In this document: one piece after another, positions 34,347-43,246 of the stretch
Layout: every line of letters begins with the position of its first letter
Numbering within the stretch: position 1 is the stretch's first letter
NCBI RefSeq assembly: GCF_001751365.1
Contig: NZ_LJGT01000040.1
Coordinates: forward strand, 849,696-913,695
Length of the DNA stretch: 64,000 bases
Reading direction: 5' to 3'
Origin: Streptomyces abyssalis
GTDB lineage: Bacteria; Actinomycetota; Actinomycetes; Streptomycetales; Streptomycetaceae
Translations under genes and position numbers: made by a program
Notes under the pieces: model-generated
What the model was told of the DNA's origin: nothing
The model's database searches: none
What the model saw: the letters and a program-made list of their open reading frames with translations, nothing else

Positions 34347-35018
34347 ATGAAGATGGTCGATATCAGCCAGGGTTGGTACGAGGGCATGCCCTCCTACAAC
34401 GCCGCGTGGTATCCGAAGTTCGGCATACGTAAGGCGATGTCGCCGGAGACCGACCCGGCCGGTGTGGGGCGGACCTTCTCCGACCTGCAGATCTTCCCGC
34501 ATAACGGGACTCATGTGGAATCTGGATTCCACTTCTATGAGGACGGCGAGAAAATCGACGAGGTCCCGCTGGAGACCTTCGTCGGCCGTGTGGTCGTCGC
34601 GGACCTTTCCGGCCACCGCGACCTCGACCCCGTCACCGGCGACGAGCTGGAGAAGGCGGTCCGTGACGTATGGCAGGCCGGCGACCGCCTGCTGATCCGG
34701 ACCGACCACCCGAACCGGTACCTCGGTCGGGAGGACTACTGGGACAAGCCGCCCTATCTCACCCTGTCCTCGGCGGACTGGATGGTCGACAACGGTGTGA
34801 CCCTCGTCGGCATGGACTGCATCACCGAGCGGCCGGACGACCGCAGCGGACAGGTGCACCGGCGGCTTCTGGCCGCCGGCATCCCGATCCTGGAGAACAT
34901 CCAGAACCTCGACCAGATCACCAGCCAGGTCGCTCAACTGATGGCGCTCCCGGTCAAGATTGCCGGAGTGGAAGCCGCTCCGGCGCGCGCTGTGGTGTTC
35001 GACGGCTGGCCGGTCTGA
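34347..35018 (+). CDS. Cyclase-family metal hydrolase 1
   Basis: A 223-residue protein of the cyclase/kynurenine-formamidase-like family, metal-dependent amide or lactone hydrolases and dehydratases. The family motif HxGTHxDxPxH reads HNGTHVESGFHFYEDG at about residues 51-66, with Asp replaced by Glu and Pro by Gly. A later segment VGMDCITERP, where many members have a substrate-site Asp and Cys, is present. It begins the plus-strand operon that contains reductase, aminotransferase and transporter genes. Its reaction is unknown. Formamide hydrolysis or water elimination are both possible. Confidence 0.75.
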   Translation: MKMVDISQGWYEGMPSYNAAWYPKFGIRKAMSPETDPAGVGRTFSDLQIFPHNGTHVESGFHFYEDGEKIDEVPLETFVGRVVVADLSGHRDLDPVTGDELEKAVRDVWQAGDRLLIRTDHPNRYLGREDYWDKPPYLTLSSADWMVDNGVTLVGMDCITERPDDRSGQVHRRLLAAGIPILENIQNLDQITSQVAQLMALPVKIAGVEAAPARAVVFDGWPV

Positions 35019-35502
35019 CCCTCGGCGGAACACTCACGCAAGGGGGTCCACATGGCTGGGAATGTGACAGCTTTCTGTCTTGAAAAGGTCGGTGACCGAA
35101 CGGCCGCCGACAAAGAAAGAGAAGTGGCGCCGGATCGGCTCGGGGGGCTGTTACCGGACATCGGAAAGGGTCGCCGAACCGCCGTCGAGCCACATGGATT
35201 CCGGTCAGCGCCCGGTCTCCGTACGCACCCGGAACCGCGGGCGGCGCACACATCCGCGCGCGGCCGCGAGGCGTTGACATCCGGGCGCACCAAGGCGCTC
35301 GGGAAGGAATTCAACGCCTTCCATGAACGCCGCGAAGGCGGCACATATCCGGAGGGCTGTTCTCCGTCAGCGATCCGGACTACCGGAATCCGCTATTCGG
35401 CGGGTCATGACCTCCATGAGCATACCTGGTTCCGGGTCACGACCCGGCTCCCGGATGATTCCCGCACCCTTTCCTGGTCGGCACCAAAGGAGTTGGTCTG
35501 AC
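35019..35502. other. 484-base gap between cyclase and dehydrogenase genes
   Basis: A 149-codon frame at 35052-35501 exists but has no ribosome site, no recognisable motif and overlaps the upstream extension of the next gene. I treat the stretch as non-coding. AAAGGAG at its end (35486-35492) serves the next gene. Confidence 0.4.
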
Positions 35503-36849
35503 GTGTTGTCCATACCCGTGCTCCGTGACGGGGAGGAGCGGAGTTCCCGCGACACGCATCTCCTTCACGGAGTGGACGGCGTCCCCGTCGCCACCGTCCA
35601 CGAAGCTCCCGCCATGGTGACCAGGCTCACGGTCAAGCGCATGCGCGCAGCACCGCGGACGGCACAGGACAAGCGCCTCGCGGCGCTGGCCGACGCGGGC
35701 CGCCTGTTCGCCGAGGCCACTCTGGGCGGCCAGACGCCGGAGGAGTACTGCCGCGTCCAGTCGATCGTCTCCGGCGTGCCGATCGGGGTGGCTCGCCAGA
35801 CCCTCGGCCGGATGCGGGACGACTGCGGGCTGCTCGGCGACGTCGTCGCCAGACAGTCCCCCGTGGGCGCCGGCCGCACGGCCCGCTGGGTGCGCCGCGG
35901 TTCGGTCTTCGGCGTCGTGGCCCCCAGCAACCACCCGGCCACCCACGGAGCCTGGCTCCAGGCGGTGGCGCTGGGGTACCGGGTCGCGGTGCGTCCGGGC
36001 GCCCGTGACCCCGTCACCCCGCTGCGCCTGGTGCGGGCCCTGCTGCAGGCCGGTCTCGAACCCGGGTGGATCAGTCTGCTGCCCGGGCCCCACGCCGCCG
36101 CCGACGCTCTCATGGACGCGGCCGACCTGTCCCTGGTCTACGGCAGCGAGGCCACGGTGGCCCGGCTGCGCGGCAACGACCGGGTACTGGTCCGCGGTCC
36201 CGGCCGGAGCAAGATCCTCGTGGACGTCCCGGTCGATGAGGCCGTACTGGACCACCTCATCGCTGAGATCTCCGCGGACGGCGGAGTGCGGTGCACCAAC
36301 ACGACCGCCGTCTTCACCTCGGGCGACCACCGTGCCCTGGCCGAAGCGCTGGCCGGGAGACTGGCCGCGCTGCCGGGCCTTCCGGTCACCGATGCCCGGG
36401 CGGTGCTGCCCGTCCGCCCGCGCAAGGAGGCCGAAGGCCTGCGTGCGGCCCTCCACCGGGCTGCGCAGGGCGCCGTCGATCTGACGGAGCGGTACTACGA
36501 GGCGGACGGCGGTCCGGTGACCGTCGTCGACGAGGACGCCGCGGCGCTGCGGCCTGCCGTGATGTGCGTGGACCGGTCCGACCACCCGGGGCTGGGCACG
36601 GAACTCCCGTTCCCCTGCGTATGGGTGGCGCCCTGGGGACGGCAGGAAGGCATCGGCCCGCTGGACGACTCCCTGGCCCTGACCCTGCTCACCGACGACG
36701 CCGCGCTCGTCGATGAGGCCCTCGAGGCCCCAGGCATCCGCACGGTCCTGCACGGCAGGGTCCCGCGCTGGTGGCGGGATCCGCATCTTCCGCACGACGG
36801 GTATCTGGGGCAGTTCCTCATGGAGGCGCGTGGTTTCGCCGGATCGTGA
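35503..36849 (+). CDS. Aldehyde dehydrogenase-fold acyl reductase
   Basis: A 448-residue ALDH-superfamily protein starting at GTG 35503, ten bases after AAAGGAG. The frame is open to 35323 but that part has no ribosome site. NAD(P)-binding features are RRGSVFGVVAPSNHPATHGAWLQAVALGYRVAVRPGAR, and the catalytic Cys lies in GGVRCTNTTAVFTSG at about residue 264. The layout without an evident general-base Glu resembles acyl-CoA/LuxC-type reductases, which release an aldehyde from a thioester, rather than aldehyde-oxidising enzymes. It could work with the stand-alone adenylating enzymes of the cluster. Confidence 0.7.
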   Translation: MLSIPVLRDGEERSSRDTHLLHGVDGVPVATVHEAPAMVTRLTVKRMRAAPRTAQDKRLAALADAGRLFAEATLGGQTPEEYCRVQSIVSGVPIGVARQTLGRMRDDCGLLGDVVARQSPVGAGRTARWVRRGSVFGVVAPSNHPATHGAWLQAVALGYRVAVRPGARDPVTPLRLVRALLQAGLEPGWISLLPGPHAAADALMDAADLSLVYGSEATVARLRGNDRVLVRGPGRSKILVDVPVDEAVLDHLIAEISADGGVRCTNTTAVFTSGDHRALAEALAGRLAALPGLPVTDARAVLPVRPRKEAEGLRAALHRAAQGAVDLTERYYEADGGPVTVVDEDAAALRPAVMCVDRSDHPGLGTELPFPCVWVAPWGRQEGIGPLDDSLALTLLTDDAALVDEALEAPGIRTVLHGRVPRWWRDPHLPHDGYLGQFLMEARGFAGS

Positions 36850-36908
36850 AATCAGCGGTGCCCCGGGCGATCGCTCCCAGGCCGATTGAAGACAGTGAGG
36901 TGATTGAC

Positions 36909-38003
36909 ATGGCTGCTGCCTGTCCCGACATCCCGATAGTCATCCTTCCCGAGAACAACATGGTGCGCGGGCGCACCCGCCCCGCCGCACCGGTGGCTGC
37001 CGCACTCACCGCGGCGACCGATGCGCTGATGCGTCTGCACGGTGAGTTGCTGAACCCGGCGGGATCCGGCGACGCGGCCCGCAAGGCGATGGACGTGGCG
37101 GTGAAGGTTGGCGACTGGCTCGCCGCCGAAGCCATGGTCGTCCCGATGGATGCCGCGGCGCTGAAGCCGATCGTTCCCAACCACGAGTACTTCGGGGTCC
37201 GCACGGCGCCGATCGACGACGCCCGCCTGGTCTCGGAAGTGACCACGATCATCGCGCGGACACTGCGCGATCTGCGCAATGCGCGGCTGGACCTGAACGA
37301 TCAGGCATACGAAGTCCGCGCCATGGCCAGGATCCTTGAGGGCCTGGTGCCGGGCGACGGCGCCGCGTCCCAGCCGGACGAGACCCCCGTCGAGGGTCGG
37401 ACTCCGCATGTGCCGGGCGACGACGAGCTGACGCGTTGGGTCATCACCCACCACTTCTACTTCGTGCTCAACCTCGCGGCCGCCGACGCCGTTTCCCGGG
37501 CGGCCGCCGGCCTGGCGGACGGGGACCGCGACGCGGCGTTCGACGCCCTCCAGGAGGCCACCGTCCATGTCCGCGGCTTCACCGCGGCCATGATCCACTC
37601 CGGGGACATGTCGGCTCCGTGCTATGACGCGAAGGTCCGGCCGACCATGCAGCCGCCGGCCGTGCCGGTGGCACTCACCGGCCGGACGCAGCCTGAGCAC
37701 AAGGCGTTCAGGAAGGCGATGCGGAACCTCGTCAAGGTCTCCGCGCAGCCCTTCGCGGACATGGCGGCGACCGATCCGGAGCTGGCGCTCGCCCGCGACG
37801 CGCTGCTCGAGGCCGATCTGCAGGACATCGAGCGGCACATCAGCGTGACGGCCGCTCTGGTCGGTGACGACCACTCGATCGTCCAGGGCGAGGCGTCGGC
37901 ACAGAGCGCGATCGGTGTGCTGCGCAACATGCGGCACTCCCGGGCGGAGCTGTACCGCGATCTGATGAGGTTCGGCGATCCGGTCACCCTCATCGAAACC
38001 TGA
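36909..38003 (+). CDS. Unknown all-helical 364-residue protein, possibly of the TDO/PrnB superfamily
   Basis: I do not recognise this protein with confidence. GTGAGG lies eight bases before the ATG. It is predicted mostly helical, with HHFYFVLNLAAADAV near residue 180 and MSAPCYDAKVRPTMQPP near residue 240. The length and the Y-D-x-x-R-P segment recall haem-dependent PrnB-like proteins of the tryptophan/indoleamine dioxygenase superfamily, but that comparison is from memory and weak. The two adjacent histidines could bind a metal or haem. It lies between the acyl reductase and an MFS gene in the same operon, so it is likely a pathway enzyme. Confidence 0.4.
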   Translation: MAAACPDIPIVILPENNMVRGRTRPAAPVAAALTAATDALMRLHGELLNPAGSGDAARKAMDVAVKVGDWLAAEAMVVPMDAAALKPIVPNHEYFGVRTAPIDDARLVSEVTTIIARTLRDLRNARLDLNDQAYEVRAMARILEGLVPGDGAASQPDETPVEGRTPHVPGDDELTRWVITHHFYFVLNLAAADAVSRAAAGLADGDRDAAFDALQEATVHVRGFTAAMIHSGDMSAPCYDAKVRPTMQPPAVPVALTGRTQPEHKAFRKAMRNLVKVSAQPFADMAATDPELALARDALLEADLQDIERHISVTAALVGDDHSIVQGEASAQSAIGVLRNMRHSRAELYRDLMRFGDPVTLIET

Positions 38004-38088
38004 ACCAGACTGAGTTGACCGAGGGTCAGGCCGATGCCGATGGCATCGGCCTGATCGTCCGCCGGCCCCCGCCTCCGGAAGGAACAGC

Positions 38089-39294
38089 GTGACAAAGACC
38101 GTACAAGACCGCGGCGAGGCACCTCCGTTCACTCTTGTGGCGACCCTGGCCGCGCTGTCCGCGCTCGGCCCCCTGTCGATCGACATGTACCTCCCGGCGC
38201 TGCCCGAGCTGGGCAGGGACCTCGGCGGCGGCGCCTCACTGATCCAGCTCACCCTCACCGCCTGCCTGGTCGGGCTGGCGCTCGGCCAGGCGGTGTCGGG
38301 CCCCGCCAGCGATCTGCTGGGACGGCGCCGGCTGCTGCTCGGCGGCATCATCGGCTACACCGTGGCGTCGCTGCTCTGCCTCGTCGCGCCGAACGTCTGG
38401 CTCCTGATCGTGGGCCGGCTGTTCCAGGGCCTCTCGGGCGGCACCGCGATCGTGATCGCCCGCGCGGTGGTCCGGGACCGGAACGAAGGGCCCCGGGCCG
38501 CCCGCTTCTTCGCCAGCCTCGTCCAGGTCAGCGCGCTCGCGCCGATCGTGGCGCCACTGCTCGGCGGAGCGCTGCTCCAAGTCATGCCGTGGCGCGGGCT
38601 GTTCGCCGTCATCACCGGGATCGGCGCGATACTGGTCGTTGTCGTGTACCGCGGCATGCCCGAGACGCTGGACCCCGAGGACCGACGCGGCGACGGGCCG
38701 AAGGCCGTACTCGCGACGTTCGGCAGACTGGCCGCCGACCGGGCCTTCGCCGGCTACATGCTCACCGGTGGGCTGGCCTTCGCCGCGATGTTCACCTATA
38801 TCTCCGGTTCGCCGTTCGTGATCCAGGAGGTCTACGGCCTTCCCCAGCTGGCGTTCGCCGGCATCTTCGCGGCGAACGGCCTGGGCATCGTCATCGCCGG
38901 CCGCGTCGGCGCCCGGCTGCTTGACCGGCATGGTTCCCGCAGGCTGCTCGGCATCGGCCTGTCCATAGCCGCCGTGGGCAGTCTGACCGTGGTCAGTTCG
39001 ACGGCGGCCGGGCTCTGGACCCTGCTGCCCGGCCTGTTCCTGGTGGTCGCGCCGATCGGGCTCATATTGCCGAACTCGATGGCCCTCGCGCTCTCCGGCC
39101 GCCCGCCGCGGATGGCGGGCACCGCCTCCGCGCTCATGGGGCTGGCCCAGTTCGCCCTCGGCGGACTCGCCGCCCCGATGGCCGGCCTCGGGGGTTCCGG
39201 CACTTCGGTCCCGATGGTCGTGGTCATCGCCGGCCTGAGCCTGTCCGCCCTCGCCGCCTTCGCGCTGACCCCGCGCCCACCCGTTGCCGACTGA
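38089..39294 (+). CDS. Bcr/CflA-type MFS drug exporter
   Basis: A 401-residue major-facilitator protein with a GTG start behind GGAAGG. It opens with FTLVATLAALSALGPLSIDMYLPALPELGRDL, the hallmark of the Bcr/CflA drug-resistance subfamily, then GPASDLLGRRRLLLGG (the loop 2-3 motif A) and RAVVRDRNEG in helix 4-5. Twelve helices are evident. It most likely pumps out the cluster product, in parallel with the other MFS proteins. Confidence 0.9.
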   Translation: MTKTVQDRGEAPPFTLVATLAALSALGPLSIDMYLPALPELGRDLGGGASLIQLTLTACLVGLALGQAVSGPASDLLGRRRLLLGGIIGYTVASLLCLVAPNVWLLIVGRLFQGLSGGTAIVIARAVVRDRNEGPRAARFFASLVQVSALAPIVAPLLGGALLQVMPWRGLFAVITGIGAILVVVVYRGMPETLDPEDRRGDGPKAVLATFGRLAADRAFAGYMLTGGLAFAAMFTYISGSPFVIQEVYGLPQLAFAGIFAANGLGIVIAGRVGARLLDRHGSRRLLGIGLSIAAVGSLTVVSSTAAGLWTLLPGLFLVVAPIGLILPNSMALALSGRPPRMAGTASALMGLAQFALGGLAAPMAGLGGSGTSVPMVVVIAGLSLSALAAFALTPRPPVAD

Positions 39295-39485
39295 GCCGCG
39301 CCGGACGGCACGGCCACGGTGAGACCGCGGCCGGCCGAACCGGGCGAGAAGGAGGGGCGGTACGCCGTGGCGACACGCGCCGCGCCCGGCCCCGAACGGA
39401 CAGCATCGCCTCGGACGCCCCTGCACGGGACGGCACCGGGGCCCGCCCTCTGGCCCCACACCAACTCGCACGGAGACATGGCACC

Positions 39486-40712
39486 TTGACCCTGGACAGC
39501 ATCCTCGTCGTCGGCGGCGGACTCGCCGGAGCGCACGCCGCCGCGGCACTCCGCGCCCGTGGCTACCGGGACGCGATCACCGTCGTCGGTGCGGAACCCC
39601 ACCCGCCGTACGATCGCCCGCCGCTCACCAAGTCGGTGCTGGCCGGCGATGAAGGCGACGAAGGCGATGAAGGCGATGAAGGGGACACGTCCTTCCTCAC
39701 CGACTGGGTGGATCTGGGGATCGACCTGCGCCTCGGTGAACGCGCCGAGGCCCTCGACCTGCACGACCACCTGGCGGGCGGCGTTCTGAAGACGTCGGCG
39801 GGCGCACTCGCCTTCGGCGGGCTGGTGCTCGCGACCGGCGCGGAGCCGGTGCGGCTGCCCGGCGAGGGGCGGCAGCACGTGGTCCGCACCGTGGACGACG
39901 TACGGGCACTGCGCCCGCTGCTGCGCCCGGGCACGCACCTCGCGCTCGTCGGCGCGGGCTGGATCGGCGCCGAGGTCGCCACGGTCGCGGCCGCGAAGGG
40001 GTGCCGGGTCACGGTGCTGGAGGCGGGGGAGGCTCCGCTCGCCGCGGCGGTCGGCGCCCGGATCGGCGCATGGACGGCCCCCTGGTATGCGGAGGCCGGG
40101 GTCACCCTGCGCTGTGGGACGGCCGTCACTTCCGTGGACCCCGGCGGACTGTGTCTGGCTGACGGGGAGTTCCTCGCGGCGGACGTGGTGGTGGTGGGTG
40201 CCGGCGCCCGCCCCGCGGTCGGCTGGCTCAGGGACTCCGGCCTGGAGATCGCGCGTGGCGTGGTCGTCGACGAGTCCCTGCGCACCGCGCGGCCCGAGGT
40301 GGTGGCTCTCGGGGACTGCGCCGCCTGGTGGTCACCTCGGTACGGGCGGCACATGGTGGTCGAGCACTGGGACACCGCGCTGAAGGCGAGTGAACTGGCC
40401 GCCGCCGCGCTGCTCGGTGAGGACGTGTGCCATGACCCGGTTCCGTACTTCTGGTCGGAGCAGTTCGGCCGCATGGTGCAGTACGCGGGCGACCACCAGG
40501 GTGCCGACCAGGTGGTGCTGCGCGGCTCGCCGGAGGACCCGGAGTGGGCGGTCCTTTGGCTGGCAGGCGATCGCCTCCTCGCGATCCTCACCGTGAACCG
40601 CCCCCGGGACCTGTTGCAGGCACGCCGCGCCCTCACCACCGGCTGCGCGGTCGACCTCCCCGCCGCCACCGACCCCGGCACCGCGCTGCGCGACGCCTTG
40701 CGCGTTCCATGA
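39486..40712 (+). CDS. Ferredoxin reductase-like FAD oxidoreductase
   Basis: A 408-residue pyridine-nucleotide-disulfide-fold reductase with a TTG start 11 bases after GGAG. The FAD fold is SILVVGGGLAGAHAAAALRARGY, the NAD(P) fold is HLALVGAGWIGAEVAT, and VVALGDCAAW closes the FAD site. The C-terminal domain fits rubredoxin/ferredoxin reductases that feed P450s or dioxygenases, but no ferredoxin, P450 or Rieske gene is present in the window, so the electron acceptor is unknown. Residues near 54-67 are a run of Asp-Glu-Gly repeats encoded by 9-base units in a surface loop. Confidence 0.85.
   Translation: MTLDSILVVGGGLAGAHAAAALRARGYRDAITVVGAEPHPPYDRPPLTKSVLAGDEGDEGDEGDEGDTSFLTDWVDLGIDLRLGERAEALDLHDHLAGGVLKTSAGALAFGGLVLATGAEPVRLPGEGRQHVVRTVDDVRALRPLLRPGTHLALVGAGWIGAEVATVAAAKGCRVTVLEAGEAPLAAAVGARIGAWTAPWYAEAGVTLRCGTAVTSVDPGGLCLADGEFLAADVVVVGAGARPAVGWLRDSGLEIARGVVVDESLRTARPEVVALGDCAAWWSPRYGRHMVVEHWDTALKASELAAAALLGEDVCHDPVPYFWSEQFGRMVQYAGDHQGADQVVLRGSPEDPEWAVLWLAGDRLLAILTVNRPRDLLQARRALTTGCAVDLPAATDPGTALRDALRVP
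39649..39687 (+). repeat. In-frame 9-base tandem repeat (Asp-Glu-Gly)
   Basis: Four copies of a GATGAAGGC-like unit lie within the reductase gene, encoding (DEG)4. Copy number is likely variable between strains. It falls in a loop after the first FAD helix pair and should not disturb the fold. Confidence 0.8.
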
Positions 40713-40735
40713 ACGACCCGGAAGGGACCCTTCTC

Positions 40736-41815
40736 ATGACCACTCAGGAAAGGCTGCCCCGCTTCCGGGCCGCCGTGCGCGAACTCGTCAGCTACCGGCC
40801 CGAGAAGCCGGCGCTCTCCCCGGAGGGCCGTTCCTACGCGCTCGCCGCCAACGAGACTCCGTTCGGCCCACTGCCCGAGGTGGCACGGGCGATCCAGGAG
40901 CAGACCGAGGGCATCAACCGCTACCCCGACAACACCGGCCAGGCCCTCACCGCGGAGATCGCTGAACGGTTCGGAGTGGACCCGGACGGCATCGCACTGG
41001 GCTGCGGCTCGGTGGGCGTCGCCCAGCAGCTGATCACCGCCGTCGCCGAACCGGGTGACGAAGTCCTCTACGCCTGGCCCTCGTTCGAGGCGTACCCGCT
41101 CCTCACCCGGCTCGCCGGTGCGGTGCCCGTCGCGGTGCCGCTGCGCGACAACGCGCATGACCTCGCGACGATGGCGGAGCACTTCACCGACCGCACCCGG
41201 CTGGTCTTCGTCTGCAATCCGAACAACCCCACCGGGACGGTCGTCGGCCGCGCCGAGCTGGAGGAGTTCCTGGGACGCGTACCTCCCGGCTGCCTCGTCG
41301 TGCTGGACGAGGCGTACCACGAGTACGTGCGCGACAAGGCAGTTCCCGACGGGCTCTCGCTCGTACCCGGCCGCCCTCATCTCGTCGTCCTGCGCACCTT
41401 CTCGAAGGCGTACGGACTGGCGGGGCTGCGCATCGGCTACGCGGCCGGCCACCCGGAGGTGATCGGCACCCTGCGCAAGGCCTACCTGCCCTACAGCGCG
41501 GGCAGCCTCGCGCAGGCGGCGGCGATCGCGGCGCTGCGCTCAGGGGACGAGGTGGCGAGAAGGACGGGCGTCGTCACGGCGGAACGCACACGCCTCGCCG
41601 CCGCGCTCGACGCGCACGGATGGCGCCCGGCCGCGAGCGAGGCCAACTTCCTCTGGCTGCCGCTCGGTGAGCGCGCCACCGTCTTCGGCGCGCACTGCGC
41701 GACCGCCGGTGTCTCGGTAAGGGCCGTGGCGGGCGCGGGAGTCCGCGTGACCGTGGGCCTGCCCTCGGACAACGACGCCTTCCTGGCGGCGGCCGCGTCC
41801 TTCCCCTCTGCCTGA
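40736..41815 (+). CDS. HisC-like PLP-dependent aminotransferase
   Basis: A 359-residue fold-type I aminotransferase of the histidinol-phosphate/aromatic branch. Visible are LAANETPFGPLPEV, INRYPDNTG, VFVCNPNNPTGTV, the PLP-ring Asp in VVLDEAYHEYV, the Schiff-base Lys in RTFSKAYGLAGLRIGYA and a late VRVTVGLPSDND with the carboxylate-binding Arg. Primary hisC usually lies in the his operon, so this is likely a pathway enzyme aminating a keto acid or aldehyde made by the reductases, or supplying an aromatic keto acid. It starts at ATG 40736, 24 bases after the reductase stop. Confidence 0.88.
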   Translation: MTTQERLPRFRAAVRELVSYRPEKPALSPEGRSYALAANETPFGPLPEVARAIQEQTEGINRYPDNTGQALTAEIAERFGVDPDGIALGCGSVGVAQQLITAVAEPGDEVLYAWPSFEAYPLLTRLAGAVPVAVPLRDNAHDLATMAEHFTDRTRLVFVCNPNNPTGTVVGRAELEEFLGRVPPGCLVVLDEAYHEYVRDKAVPDGLSLVPGRPHLVVLRTFSKAYGLAGLRIGYAAGHPEVIGTLRKAYLPYSAGSLAQAAAIAALRSGDEVARRTGVVTAERTRLAAALDAHGWRPAASEANFLWLPLGERATVFGAHCATAGVSVRAVAGAGVRVTVGLPSDNDAFLAAAASFPSA

Positions 41816-41863
41816 CCCGCACCTACTGGGAGCCGGCGGTGTACCGGCTCGAATGGGGGACGC

Positions 41864-43132
41864 ATGTCTTTTATCCGCCCTCGCTTCCCGGGTGAACGCG
41901 CCCTGATCTCGGGGATCGCCGTGGACGCGGTCGGCTCCGGGATGTACATCCCCTTCAGCCTGGTCTTCTTCCGTCATGTGACCGGGCTGCCGCTACCGGT
42001 GATCGGTCTCGTCCTGACCGTCACAGGGCTCGTCGGCATCGCCGCCGTCCCCCTGGTGGGCGTCGCGGTGGACCGCTTCGGCGCCCGCACCATGCAGATC
42101 TCCGTGTACGTCGTGCGGGGGCTGAGCTTCGCCTGCTTCCCGCTCGCCGACGCCCTGCCGGTCTTCGCCGTCGTCGCGCTCCTCACCTCGGTGGGTACCC
42201 GCGTCTTCCCCACCACCCAGGAAGCGCGGATCGCCGAACTCGCCGAGGGCACCGACCGGGACCGCCTCCAGGCCCTCAGCCGCAGCCTGGGCAACGCCGG
42301 CCTCGGCGCGGGGACTCTGCTGGCCTCGGTCGTCATCGCCGGCGCGGGCGATTTCGGCTACACGGTCACCGCGCTGGTCAACGCAGCGAGCTTCCTCCTC
42401 GCGGGCCTCCTCGCCACGTGCATCCCGGCCGCGCCGCGCCGCCCTCCGGCCGGCCCGCGCCCACGCGGCGGCTACCGGGTCGTCGCCAAGGACCGGCCCT
42501 TCCTCGGCCTCGTCTGCGCCAACCTGCTCGTCGTTCTCGGCTTCTCGGCGCTCACCACACTGCTCCCGCTGTACGCGACGGACTGGCTGGACGTACCCGA
42601 AGGGCTCGTCGGCAGCGCCTTCCTCCTCAACACCGTGCTGTGCGCCGCCCTGGGCGTCCCCGTCGCCGCCCTCACCCGGCGCTGCTTCACCACCCGCCCC
42701 CGGGCCGCCGCCGTCGGAGCCGCGCTCTTCTCCCTCTCCTTCCTCGCCCAGGCGGCGCTCGGCACCGTCCGCCCGCACGGTGTTCCGCTCCTGCTCGCCG
42801 GACTTCTGGGTGCGGTCTTCGTCATGACGGTGGGCGAGATGATGTACGCCCCCTCCGCCGGAGCGCTGGCGCAGTTCGCCGCGCCCCAGCCGCTGCGCGG
42901 CCGCTACCTCGCCACCTACCAGTTGTCCTGGTCACTGGCGTACGCCCTGGGCCCGACGGTTTTCACCTCGCTGCTCACCGTCGACGGCCGGCTGCCGTGG
43001 CTGCTCGTGGCGACCACGGCGACGCTCGGCTCGCTCTTGCTGCTGCGCGTCGAGCGCCGTCTCCCTTCCGGCGTCGTCGCCTTCGTGCCCGCTCCCGCTC
43101 CGGGGAGCACGACCACGACCGCCGCCAAGTGA
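41864..43132 (+). CDS. MFS transporter
   Basis: A 422-residue major-facilitator protein with about 12 helices. It opens RFPGERALISGIAVDAVGSGMYIPFSLVFFRHVTGL and has the loop 2-3 motif as VDRFGARTMQISVYV. Its sequence is of a general Streptomyces efflux type with no subfamily marker I can name. It lies between the aminotransferase and the alcohol dehydrogenase genes on the same strand and is the third MFS gene of the cluster. Confidence 0.85.
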   Translation: MSFIRPRFPGERALISGIAVDAVGSGMYIPFSLVFFRHVTGLPLPVIGLVLTVTGLVGIAAVPLVGVAVDRFGARTMQISVYVVRGLSFACFPLADALPVFAVVALLTSVGTRVFPTTQEARIAELAEGTDRDRLQALSRSLGNAGLGAGTLLASVVIAGAGDFGYTVTALVNAASFLLAGLLATCIPAAPRRPPAGPRPRGGYRVVAKDRPFLGLVCANLLVVLGFSALTTLLPLYATDWLDVPEGLVGSAFLLNTVLCAALGVPVAALTRRCFTTRPRAAAVGAALFSLSFLAQAALGTVRPHGVPLLLAGLLGAVFVMTVGEMMYAPSAGALAQFAAPQPLRGRYLATYQLSWSLAYALGPTVFTSLLTVDGRLPWLLVATTATLGSLLLLRVERRLPSGVVAFVPAPAPGSTTTTAAK

Positions 43133-43246
43133 CCCCGCGCCTCGTACCCGCCCACACCGGGCCATGAGCCTGCGTGAGCCCGCCGCCACCGACCGCACCG
43201 CCTCGTACCGAAGCGCTTCCGGCACCGTCCCAAGGAGATCATTGTC

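Noticed and set aside
35052..35501. 149-codon open frame between cyclase and dehydrogenase genes
   Set aside because: No ribosome site, no recognisable motif and an unlikely composition. It is best explained as non-coding.
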